DNA from: Betaproteobacteria bacterium
GTDB taxonomy: Bacteria; Pseudomonadota; Gammaproteobacteria; Burkholderiales; Ga0077523
Length of the DNA stretch: 64,000 nucleotides
NCBI GenBank assembly: GCA_016713305.1
Contig: JADJPK010000007.1
Span: 62,001 to 126,000, forward strand
Direction: 5' to 3'
Below the pieces are notes generated by a model. That model did not search any database and was not told where the DNA came from. It saw only the letters and a list, made by a program, of their open reading frames with translations. This document shows positions 43,171 to 51,832 of the stretch, piece after piece. Numbering within the stretch: the stretch's first letter is position 1; each line of letters begins with the position of its first letter. A program made the translations under genes and the position numbers.

Positions 43171-44586
43171 ATGTCCTATAGCGCGTATTTCAACGAGATG
43201 TATCGGGGGGATGGCACCGTCCGGCCCCATTACCGCGAAGTCGAGAGCTGGATCCACAACACCCCCGGCGAGCGGATCCAGCGGATGCGCGAAGCCGCCA
43301 ACATCCTCTTTCACCGTGTCGGCATCACGTTCGCCGTCTACGGCGAGGAAGCCGGCGCAGAACGGCTGATCCCGTTCGACATGCTTCCGCACATCATTCC
43401 CGGAGAAGAGTGGCGCGCCCTCGAACGGGGGTTGCGTCAGCGCGTGCGGGCGCTCAACGCCTTCCTTCACGACGTCTATCACGGCAAGGAGATCCTCCGG
43501 GCCGGGCGCATTCCCGAGGAACGGGTGCTGCGCAACAAGTTCTTCCGTCCCGAGATGGACGGCATCGACGTGCCGAACGGCATCTACGCCCACATCGCCG
43601 GGATCGACCTCGTGCGGGCGGGGGCGGGCGAGTACTACGTGCTGGAGGACAACCTGCGCACACCTTCCGGCGTGTCCTACATGCTCGAAGACCGCAAGAT
43701 GATGATGCGCCTCATGCCCGAGCTGTTCTCCCGCCAGTCGATCGCGCCGGTGGAGCACTATCCCGATCTGCTGCTCGACACGCTGCGTTCGGTGGCGCCT
43801 CCGCAGGTGGAAAGCCCGGTCGTCGTCCTGCTGACGCCGGGTCATTTCAACAGCGCGTATTTCGAGCACGCGTTCCTCGCGCAACAGATGAGCATCGAAC
43901 TGGTGGAAGGCCCCGATCTCTTCGTGGAGGACGACACGGTCTACATGCGCACCACGCGCGGTCCGACGCGGGTGGACGTGATCTACCGCCGTATCGACGA
44001 CGACTTCATCGACCCGAGGGCCTTCCGCCCCGATTCCGTTCTCGGCGTGCCGGGCGTCGTGAATGCCTACCGCAAGGGCCGGGTCACGCTCTGCAACGCC
44101 ATCGGCACCGGCATCGCCGACGACAAGTCGATCTATCCCTTCGTGCCGGACATGATCCGGTTCTACCTGGGCGAGGAGCCGCTCCTCAACAACGTGCCCA
44201 CCTATCAGCTGCGCAATCGCGAGGATCTCGAATACACGCTGGCGCATCTGGCCGAGCTCGTCGTGAAGGAGGTCCACGGTTCCGGCGGCTACGGGATGCT
44301 GATCGGCCCGGCGAGCACCGACCGGGAACGCGAAGCCTACAAGCTGCGGATCATGGACAGCCCCGAGAGCTTCATCGCCCAGCCCACCCTGTCGCTGTCG
44401 ACCTGTCCCGTGTTCGTGGACCAGGGAATCGCGCCCCGCCACATCGACCTGAGGCCGTTCGTGCTGTCGGGCAAGGAGATCGTGATGTGTCCGGGCGGTC
44501 TCACGCGCGTGGCCCTGAAGGAGGGCTCGCTGGTGGTCAACTCCTCGCAGGGGGGAGGCACCAAGGACACCTGGGTGCTCAACTGA
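43171..44586 (+). CDS. Circularly permuted ATP-grasp protein
   Basis: The 471-residue protein belongs to the circularly permuted ATP-grasp type 2 family (formerly DUF404/DUF407), predicted to ligate an amino group to a carboxylate. Family stretches: SYSAYFNEMYRGDGTVRPHY, GIDLVRAGAGEYYVLEDNLR, PSGVSYMLEDRKMMMRL, TRVDVIYRRIDDDFIDP, VNAIGTGIADDKSIYPFVP-like region, and VVKEVHGSGGYGMLIGP (ATP-binding). It is first of four genes (ATP-grasp, alpha-E, Anbu, transglutaminase-like) that recur together in bacteria. The product is not known. Confidence 0.9.
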   Translation: MSYSAYFNEMYRGDGTVRPHYREVESWIHNTPGERIQRMREAANILFHRVGITFAVYGEEAGAERLIPFDMLPHIIPGEEWRALERGLRQRVRALNAFLHDVYHGKEILRAGRIPEERVLRNKFFRPEMDGIDVPNGIYAHIAGIDLVRAGAGEYYVLEDNLRTPSGVSYMLEDRKMMMRLMPELFSRQSIAPVEHYPDLLLDTLRSVAPPQVESPVVVLLTPGHFNSAYFEHAFLAQQMSIELVEGPDLFVEDDTVYMRTTRGPTRVDVIYRRIDDDFIDPRAFRPDSVLGVPGVVNAYRKGRVTLCNAIGTGIADDKSIYPFVPDMIRFYLGEEPLLNNVPTYQLRNREDLEYTLAHLAELVVKEVHGSGGYGMLIGPASTDREREAYKLRIMDSPESFIAQPTLSLSTCPVFVDQGIAPRHIDLRPFVLSGKEIVMCPGGLTRVALKEGSLVVNSSQGGGTKDTWVLN

Positions 44587-44705
44587 AGATCGGTCGACGG
44601 GAGAGGGCTGTCCGGCCCACCTGACCATAAGGCGACAATCGCCGGGCTCGCGCGAGACCGGCACTCCGGGAATCACAGGCACCGCCTCGAGAACGCAGAA
44701 CGCAA

Positions 44706-45665
44706 ATGCTGAGCCGCACCGCCAACAACCTGTACTGGATGGCCCGCTACGTCGAGCGGGCAGAGAACACGGCGCGCATGCTGGATGTCACCTACCGCAT
44801 GTCGCTCGTACCCAAGGAGCCGCGCCTGGCGGATCAGGAGTGGTTCGCGCCGCTCAACATCACCGGTACCCTCTACCCGTTCACCGGCCGGTACGACGAG
44901 GTGAACGCGACGGGCGTGCTGCGCTACATGGTGCTGGACCCGGACAACGCCTCCAGCATCTATTCCTGCGCCCGCGATGCCCGCGAGAACGCGCGGGCGG
45001 AACGCGGCAAGATCACCTCGGAGATGTGGGAGGTCATCAACGGCACCTGGCTCGAGGTGCAGCGCCTGCAGGAAGACCGGATCACGTCCGACCGCATCGG
45101 CGAATTCTTCGAGTGGGTGAAGGAGCGGTCCCATCTCTTCCGCGGCGTCACCGTCGGGACCATGCTGCGGGACGAGGCGTTCCACTTCAACCGGCTGGGC
45201 ACGTTCCTGGAACGTGCGGACAACACGGCCCGGATCCTGGACGTCAAGTACCACGTGCTGCTCTCCAGCGCCCAGGAAGTCGGCGGAGCGGTCGACTACT
45301 ACCAATGGGCTGCCGTGCTGCGTTCGGTATCCGCCTTCGAGTCCTACCGCAAGGTATACCGGGACGTCATCACGCCGCTCAGAGTGGCCGAGCTGATGAT
45401 CCTCCGCGACGACATGCCCCGCAGTCTGCACGCCTGCATGAACGAGGCGTACGACATCATGCAGCGGATGAGTGCGCAGGGGGGCAACGAGGCCGTGAGG
45501 CTGGCCGGCGAGATGCACGCCGCACTGCACTTCGGAAGAATGGATATCATCTTCGCCAACGGCCTGCACGAGTACCTCACGGACTTCCTTCACCGGACCG
45601 ACATGCTCGGCCAGGAAGTCAACCGCACGTTCTTCTCGACCGGGAGCTCGCGGGCCGTCGCGTGA
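44706..45665 (+). CDS. Alpha-E domain protein (DUF403)
   Basis: All-helical protein of 319 residues: MLSRTANNLYWMARYVERAENTARMLDV is the family start, with repeats of the pattern later (FLERADNTARILDVKYH). Alpha-E proteins always travel with circularly permuted ATP-grasp proteins and transglutaminase-like proteins, and are thought to act with them in making or modifying a peptide. It starts 119 bp after the ATP-grasp gene. Confidence 0.9.
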   Translation: MLSRTANNLYWMARYVERAENTARMLDVTYRMSLVPKEPRLADQEWFAPLNITGTLYPFTGRYDEVNATGVLRYMVLDPDNASSIYSCARDARENARAERGKITSEMWEVINGTWLEVQRLQEDRITSDRIGEFFEWVKERSHLFRGVTVGTMLRDEAFHFNRLGTFLERADNTARILDVKYHVLLSSAQEVGGAVDYYQWAAVLRSVSAFESYRKVYRDVITPLRVAELMILRDDMPRSLHACMNEAYDIMQRMSAQGGNEAVRLAGEMHAALHFGRMDIIFANGLHEYLTDFLHRTDMLGQEVNRTFFSTGSSRAVA

Positions 45666-45729
45666 ACGGAAGAGGGCCGACGAAGTCCTCATCCCTTCGA
45701 AGAAGAACCACGGAAGTCGGGAATGGATC

Positions 45730-46464
45730 GTGACCTATTGCGTATCGCTGTTGCTGGATTCGGGAATGCTGTTCGCCTCGGACTCCAGAACCAATGCCGG
45801 CGTGGACCACATCGCCACGTTCAGCAAGATGAAGGTGTACGAGAAGAAGGACGACCGCGTGATGGTGCTGCTCACGTCGGGCAATCTCGCCATCACCCAG
45901 GGTGTCGTGAACATCCTCGACAGGCATGCCCATGCCGAGCCGGGCAAGGACACCATCTGGAACGCGCGCAGCCTGTATGACGTCGCCTGCATGGTCGGCG
46001 ATGCGCTGCGCGAGATGCAGCGGCGCGACGGCCCTCACCTCATGCAGAACAACATCGACTTCAGCGCGTCGCTGATCCTCGGGGGACAGATCAAGGGCGA
46101 ACCGCCCCGCCTGTTCAACATCTACTCGCAGGGCAACTTCATCGAGGCGACCCCGGACAACCTCTACTTCCAGGTCGGCGAGAGCAAGTACGGCAAGCCG
46201 GTGATCGACCGTGTGGTCACCTCGGCCACCCCGGTTGCCGAAGCGGCCAAGTGCGTGCTGATCTCGTTCGATTCGACCATCAAGTCCAACATCTCCGTCG
46301 GTCTGCCCATCGAAGTGCTGTGGTATCCCAAGGATTCGCTGCGCGTCGGGATCTACAAGCGGATCGTCGATGGCGACCCTTACTTCACGATGTTGCGGCA
46401 GGGCTGGGGCGGTGGTCTGCGGCGCGTGTTCGGCGAACTGCCGAACCCGGACTGGCTCGCGTGA
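45730..46464 (+). CDS. Anbu, proteasome-related peptidase
   Basis: The 244-residue Ntn-hydrolase is of the Anbu/BPH type, related to HslV and proteasome beta subunits. After removal of the initiator residue (GTG start at 45730), Thr2 becomes the N-terminal nucleophile (TYCVSLLLDSGMLFASDSRTNAG). Conserved ASDSRTN and SGNLAITQ motifs are present. It assembles as an open ring in characterised cases. It sits between alpha-E and the transglutaminase-like gene, as usual for this cluster. No unfoldase gene is nearby. Confidence 0.92.
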   Translation: MTYCVSLLLDSGMLFASDSRTNAGVDHIATFSKMKVYEKKDDRVMVLLTSGNLAITQGVVNILDRHAHAEPGKDTIWNARSLYDVACMVGDALREMQRRDGPHLMQNNIDFSASLILGGQIKGEPPRLFNIYSQGNFIEATPDNLYFQVGESKYGKPVIDRVVTSATPVAEAAKCVLISFDSTIKSNISVGLPIEVLWYPKDSLRVGIYKRIVDGDPYFTMLRQGWGGGLRRVFGELPNPDWLA

Positions 46465-46623
46465 GGCCGCGTTGAACGTTGCGGCGGGCACGGCGTTTGC
46501 CAAGAACTTCTCCCCGGTCTCCCCGGTCTCCTCGGACGCCGCCCGGAGCCGGGACCGCAGGTGGTCCGCCGGGCAGCGCCGTTTCTGCCTCCGATTCACG
46601 CTTCACGCTTCCCCCAGGCCCCG

Positions 46624-49600
46624 ATGACCATCCGCGTCGCGCTGTACCACGAAACGCAGTACCGCTACGACCGCCTCATCTCGGTCGGTCCCCAGGAAGT
46701 GAGGTTGAAGCCGGCGGCGCACTGCCGCACGCCCATCGACGCGTATTCCCTGCGCGTCTCGCCGCAGAAGCATTTCATCAACTGGCAGCAGGATCCTTAC
46801 GGAAACTTCCTCGCGCGGCTCGTGTTCCCGGAGAAGACGCGGGAGCTCAAGATCGTCGTGGACCTGGTCGCCGACATGACGGTGATCAACCCGTTCGACT
46901 TCTTTCTGGAGAAGTTCGTCGAGCGCTTTCCCTTCGAGTATCCGCCGAACCTGTTGCGCGAACTCGCACCTTTCCTCGAACGGGATGAACCCACGCCCCG
47001 CTTCGCGCAGTGGCTCGCGGCGTTCCGGAAGGAGCGCCTCCAGGGCGAGGTCGTGACGGTGGACATGCTGGTGGACATCAACCAGCGCGTGCAGCAGGCG
47101 GTGAGCTACATCGTGCGCATGGAACCGGGCGTGCAGATGCCCGAGGAGACGCTGGCCAAGGGCAGCGGTTCGTGCCGCGATTCCGGCTGGCTGCTGGTCC
47201 AGCTTCTCCGCCATCTCGGGCTGGCGGCCCGCTTCGTTTCGGGCTATCTCATCCAGCTCGCGCCGGACGTGAAGGCACTCGACGGTCCGAGCGGTCCGGC
47301 CGAGGATTTCACCGATCTGCATGCGTGGGCGGAGGTCTATCTGCCCGGGGCGGGCTGGGTCGGGCTGGATCCCACTTCGGGGTTGCTTGCCGGCGAGGGC
47401 CACATACCGCTCGCTGCGACGGCCCTGCCTTCCAGTGCCGCGCCCGTGACGGGCCTCATCGATCCGTGCGAGACCGCTTTCGAAGTGAAGATGCACGTGA
47501 CGCGGGTGCACGAGGACCCGCGGGTGACGAAGCCTCTCACCCAGACGCAGTGGGAGGCCGTCGACGCCCTCGGCCGGAAGGTCGACTCGCAATTGGTGGC
47601 GTGGGACGTGCGCCTCACCATGGGCGGCGAACCGACGTTCGTGTCGGTCGACGACATGGACGGTGCCGAGTGGAACTTCAACGCGCTGGGCGACCGCAAG
47701 AGGGAACTGGCTGGCGAACTGTTGCTGCGCCTGCGCGATCGTTTCGCAAAGGATTCGGTGCTTTACCATGGCCAGGGCAAGTGGTACCCGGGCGAACCGC
47801 TGCCGCGCTGGGCGCTCGGGTTTCTGTGGAGAGACGACGGACTGCCGTTGTGGAAGAAGCCTGAACTTCTCGCAGGAGACGAGCCCGGCCGCGCGGGTCC
47901 CGCCGAGAGTTCGCAGTTCGCACGGACGCTTGCGGCATTGCTGGGCCTGCCGGCGTCCTGCCTGATTCCCGCCTACGAGGACGTCTGGTCGGCCGTAAAG
48001 GACGAAGCCCGCCTGCCGGCCAACGTCGACCCGCTGCAGAGAGACCTCGCCGATCCGGCCGCACGCACCCGTCTCGCCGCGCTGCTGGACGGAAAGCTGG
48101 GCGAAGTGCGGGGTTACGTGCTTCCCTTGCGGCCCGCTCCGGCGCAGGCCACGGCGGATTCGAAGTCGAAGGTGACGGAGGGACATCCAGGCTGGCAATC
48201 GTCTGCCTGGCCGTTGCGCCGGGAGAACCTGTATCTCGTGCCCGGCGATTCACCCATGGGATACCGCCTGCCGCTCGGTTCGCTCCCGTGGCAGGCCCCC
48301 GAGGACGAGGAGCCGATCGTTCATCCCGATCCCTTCGCCGAGCGCCTGCCGCTTCCCGCAGGCGTGGCGTTTCCGGTCGAAGCCGGCAAGACGCCGTCCG
48401 CGGGCACCCGGGACGTCATCAAGACGGCCCTCTGCATAGAGACCAGGAATGGCTGCCTGCATGTCTTCCTGCCGCCGGTGCCTGCGGTCGAGGATTTCGT
48501 GGCCTTGCTGGCCACGATCGAGGAGACCGCCGCGCGCACGGGCATCCCGCTGCGGATCGAGGGCTACCTGCCGCCTGCGGATCCCCGTGTGAAGCGTCTG
48601 TTCGTCACCCCGGATCCGGGCGTCATCGAAGTGAACGTGCATCCGGCGGACTCCTGGACCGAACTGGTGGAGAACACGCGGATCCTCTACGAGGAGGCGC
48701 GACTCACCCGGCTGGGCACCGAGAAGTTCATGCTGGACGGGCGTCACACCGGAACGGGTGGAGGCAATCACGTCACCATCGGCGGCGCGGCACCGGTCGA
48801 CAGTCCGCTGCTGCGGCGCCCCGACCTGCTGCGCAGCCTGATCACGTACTGGCAGAACCATCCGGCGCTTTCCTACCTGTTCTCGGGCATGTTCATCGGG
48901 CCCACGAGCCAGGCGCCGCGGGTGGATGAGGCGCGCGACGACAGCCTGTACGAACTGGGGATCGCCTTCGACGAGATGTCGCGGCTGTCGTGTGCCGGGC
49001 AGGAAGTGCCGGAGCCCTGGCTGGTGGACAGGCTGCTGCGCCACATCCTGGTGGACGTCACCGGCAACACCCACCGTGCCGAGTTCTCCATCGACAAGCT
49101 GTACTCGCCGGACGGGCCCACCGGACGCCTCGGGCTGCTGGAATTCCGGGCCTTCGAGATGCCGCCGCACTGGCAGATGAGTGCGCTGCAACTCCTGCTG
49201 CTGCGCGCCCTGGTGGCGCGGTTCTGGAAGACACCCTACGAGGGGCGCCTGATCGACTGGGGTACGAGCCTGCACGACCGTTTCATGCTGCCGCACTTCG
49301 TGGCCGGCGACATGCAGGAGGTCATCGAGGATCTCGCGCAGTCGGGCTACGGGTTCGAGGCGGAGTGGTTCGCGCCGTTCTTCGAGTTCCGCTTCCCGCG
49401 CTACGGCACGGTCAACTATCAGGGCATCGAACTGGAGGTGCGCCAAGCCCTGGAGCCGTGGCACGTGCTGGGGGAGGAAGCCCAGGCGGGCGGCACGACG
49501 CGCTACGTGGATTCATCGGTGGAGCGGGTGCAGGTCAAGGTCCGCCACATGCACGGCAACCGCTATTCGGTGCTCTGCAACGGCAGGACCGTCCCGCTAA

Positions 49601-50001
49601 CCTCCACGGGAACCCGCGGCGAGTTCGTCGCGGGCGTGCGATACAAGGCCTGGCAGCCGCCTGCCGCCCTGCATCCCACCATCGGCGTTCACACGCCCCT
49701 CGTGTTCGATCTCTACGACACGTTCAGCGGGCGCGCCGTCGGAGGCTGCACTTACCACGTCATGCATCCCGGCGGCCGCAACTACCAGCGCTTTCCCGTG
49801 AATGCCAACGAGGCCGAGGCAAGGCGCGTGGCCCGTTTTCTCGCGATGGGCCACACCCCGGGCGCCATGGCCTACCGGCCGGAACAGCCGAGCCAAAGCT
49901 TTCCGCTCACCCTCGATCTGCGGCGCGAACCCGATTACGGTGTCGCCATGGTGGTGGCAGGGCGCCAGATGGCCCAGGAGCAGCAACAGCAGCAATCGTG
50001 A
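46624..50001 (+). CDS. Transglutaminase-like and DUF2126 fusion protein
   Basis: The 1125-residue protein has an N-terminal beta domain (VALYHETQYRYDRLISVGPQEVRL), then a transglutaminase-like domain with Cys184 (SGSCRDSGW), His233 (DLHAWAEVY) and Asp249 (GLDPTSGL) as the triad. A long C-terminal DUF2126 region follows (WDVRLTMGGEPTFVSVDD, HTGTGGGNHVTIGGA, DWGTSLHDRFMLPHF) that resembles glutamine synthetase-type ligases. The combination suggests peptide-bond cutting and ligation in one protein. It ends in a Gln run. The 160 bp to the convergent ompA-like gene shows nothing clear. Confidence 0.9.
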   Translation: MTIRVALYHETQYRYDRLISVGPQEVRLKPAAHCRTPIDAYSLRVSPQKHFINWQQDPYGNFLARLVFPEKTRELKIVVDLVADMTVINPFDFFLEKFVERFPFEYPPNLLRELAPFLERDEPTPRFAQWLAAFRKERLQGEVVTVDMLVDINQRVQQAVSYIVRMEPGVQMPEETLAKGSGSCRDSGWLLVQLLRHLGLAARFVSGYLIQLAPDVKALDGPSGPAEDFTDLHAWAEVYLPGAGWVGLDPTSGLLAGEGHIPLAATALPSSAAPVTGLIDPCETAFEVKMHVTRVHEDPRVTKPLTQTQWEAVDALGRKVDSQLVAWDVRLTMGGEPTFVSVDDMDGAEWNFNALGDRKRELAGELLLRLRDRFAKDSVLYHGQGKWYPGEPLPRWALGFLWRDDGLPLWKKPELLAGDEPGRAGPAESSQFARTLAALLGLPASCLIPAYEDVWSAVKDEARLPANVDPLQRDLADPAARTRLAALLDGKLGEVRGYVLPLRPAPAQATADSKSKVTEGHPGWQSSAWPLRRENLYLVPGDSPMGYRLPLGSLPWQAPEDEEPIVHPDPFAERLPLPAGVAFPVEAGKTPSAGTRDVIKTALCIETRNGCLHVFLPPVPAVEDFVALLATIEETAARTGIPLRIEGYLPPADPRVKRLFVTPDPGVIEVNVHPADSWTELVENTRILYEEARLTRLGTEKFMLDGRHTGTGGGNHVTIGGAAPVDSPLLRRPDLLRSLITYWQNHPALSYLFSGMFIGPTSQAPRVDEARDDSLYELGIAFDEMSRLSCAGQEVPEPWLVDRLLRHILVDVTGNTHRAEFSIDKLYSPDGPTGRLGLLEFRAFEMPPHWQMSALQLLLLRALVARFWKTPYEGRLIDWGTSLHDRFMLPHFVAGDMQEVIEDLAQSGYGFEAEWFAPFFEFRFPRYGTVNYQGIELEVRQALEPWHVLGEEAQAGGTTRYVDSSVERVQVKVRHMHGNRYSVLCNGRTVPLTSTGTRGEFVAGVRYKAWQPPAALHPTIGVHTPLVFDLYDTFSGRAVGGCTYHVMHPGGRNYQRFPVNANEAEARRVARFLAMGHTPGAMAYRPEQPSQSFPLTLDLRREPDYGVAMVVAGRQMAQEQQQQQS

Positions 50002-50160
50002 AGCGGGACGGCCGATGGACCGGAGGGCGTGGCCGCCGGATCCATCGCACGCAAAGCCGTCATCGGGCATGGGGAACGACCGATCGATGTGCGCGGTCGA
50101 CGTACATCGATCAGGTCTTCCCCGGCGCCGACCGTTGCTCCCGCCCGAAGATGGCGAGGC

Positions 50161-51612
50161 CTACTGCGGAGGCGTCGCCGTCGCCTCGATCTCCACGCGG
50201 CGGTCCGGCGCGAGGCATTCGCGCATCGCAGGCTTGGCCAGGTGGGCGCAGGCCGAGGCCGCGGTCACCGGTTCGGCGCTGCCCTTGCCCGTCGCACTGA
50301 TCCGTGCGGGATCCAGGCCCCTGGCCACCAGATAGCCCCGGACCGCCTCCGCCCGCCGCTGGGACAGGCGCCGGTTCAGCTTGCCGGAACCCATCCGGTC
50401 GGTGTGACCGGTGATGGTCACCTTGCCGTAGTCCGCCGCGGACTTGAGCACCGAGACGACTTCGTCGAGTTCCGGAATCAGCTTGCCTCTCAGCCTGGCG
50501 CTGTTGCTGTCGAACAGACCGGTCTTGTCGATCTGCAGCGATTTGCGCAGCAGCTTCGCCGGTGATGCTGCCGGCTTGCCGGCATCGGCCGGGGCCGCCG
50601 CCGGCGTCTTCGCGTCGTCGGCCGTGTAACGGGTCACGGGAAACTCCGGCAGACGGTTGTCGATGACCGGCGCCGCTTCCCGGGTCGCAGTGGACGGCCC
50701 GGGCACACCCGGCGACCGGTCCGTGATCTCGACACTGCCCGGGGCATATGCAGGGTCGTCGGCCGGCGAGACCGCTTGCACGTCGCCTTCGTCGTCCATG
50801 ACAGGCAACCCGATGGTGTCGCCGTCGTCGATGGCGTCGTCCCCGCTCGCCGTCGTGTCGTCCTGGTCGGTATCGTCCTCGGCCAGTTCAGACGTCGCCG
50901 CGCCATCGCCGTTGTCGTCCGCGGTCCCGGCGATCACGGGCGCCACGGCAGGCGCCGCATCGAGAGATTGTCTGTTCTCGGGAAAGACGGCTGCCGATTC
51001 ATCGGTCCCCGCGCGGGGAGCCGGCTTGCCGGCTGGGGTGGCTGCCCCGGGCGACGGCGGCGTTGCCGGCTCTGGCCGCTGCGCTTCGGACGGGGGCATC
51101 TGGATGCGCTTTGCGAGTCCTTCTTCGGTGCCCGCGGCCGCGGCCCCGGACAGGTCGCAATCGCTGCCCGGAACACCGCGGGAGTCGCGAACGCAGGCGC
51201 GCGCCTGTCCGTCACGGACAGCGTTGCCCTTGGCGTCGCGCACGAGAGGCTGCCCGGATCCCGGCCCGGCGTTCGGTTGTTCCTTGGGGGCCTCCACATA
51301 GATGGTCGAGGTGCCGCCTTCCTTGGCAGGTCCGGAAGTGCCCGCGGTCCTGGAGGACGGCTTGGTTCCGTTCGGGGGCGCGGCCGGCGAGGCTTTCTGC
51401 GCATCACCGGTGCCGCCCTGGCAGTCGGGATTGGCGAACGCGTGGTCGTCGCCCCCGCTCGAGACGCAGGTGCTGCCGTGGCCGTCGCGAGTCGCGCGCC
51501 CCATGCCGTCGTTGATCCAGCGGCCCTTGCTGTCGGCAGCCGATGCGAGGGTGGGAAGAAGAAAGGCCACGGCGGAAAGCGCCACGAGCGTGCGTTGAAT
51601 CGGATGTTTCAT
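50161..51612 (-). CDS. OmpA-family outer membrane protein with long low-complexity linker
   Basis: The 483-residue exported protein starts at ATG 51612 (MKHPIQRTLVALSAVAFLLPTLASAA, a good signal peptide); an upstream extension is not needed. The first part holds two short Cys-containing motifs (DGHGSTCVSSGG...PDCQGG and DGQARACVRDSRG...SDCDL). A roughly 170-residue Pro/Ala/Asp-rich linker follows, then a C-terminal OmpA peptidoglycan-binding domain (FDSNSARLRGKLIPELDEV, TITGHTDRMGSGKLNRRLSQRRAEAV, DRRVEIE). It probably links the outer membrane to the cell wall. It is divergent from the alpha-2-macroglobulin gene. Confidence 0.88.
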   Translation of the reverse strand: MKHPIQRTLVALSAVAFLLPTLASAADSKGRWINDGMGRATRDGHGSTCVSSGGDDHAFANPDCQGGTGDAQKASPAAPPNGTKPSSRTAGTSGPAKEGGTSTIYVEAPKEQPNAGPGSGQPLVRDAKGNAVRDGQARACVRDSRGVPGSDCDLSGAAAAGTEEGLAKRIQMPPSEAQRPEPATPPSPGAATPAGKPAPRAGTDESAAVFPENRQSLDAAPAVAPVIAGTADDNGDGAATSELAEDDTDQDDTTASGDDAIDDGDTIGLPVMDDEGDVQAVSPADDPAYAPGSVEITDRSPGVPGPSTATREAAPVIDNRLPEFPVTRYTADDAKTPAAAPADAGKPAASPAKLLRKSLQIDKTGLFDSNSARLRGKLIPELDEVVSVLKSAADYGKVTITGHTDRMGSGKLNRRLSQRRAEAVRGYLVARGLDPARISATGKGSAEPVTAASACAHLAKPAMRECLAPDRRVEIEATATPPQ

Positions 51613-51832
51613 CGGTTTCCCTGTCCTGGATGTCGCGAATGGCTGGCATGCTTTGCGGCATGGCAGCATTTGCCACTATAGCGTGCGGCATGTCTCCCTG
51701 GGGCCGTTACCGCGAGTGCTCGCCGCCGGCGCATGCCGTCGGGACGCGACCCGTGCCATGGCGGGCGGGCTGGGGAGATTTCCAGCCTCCATGGCGTACA
51801 CTCGACCCACCTCATTCCTGCCTTGCGACGCC

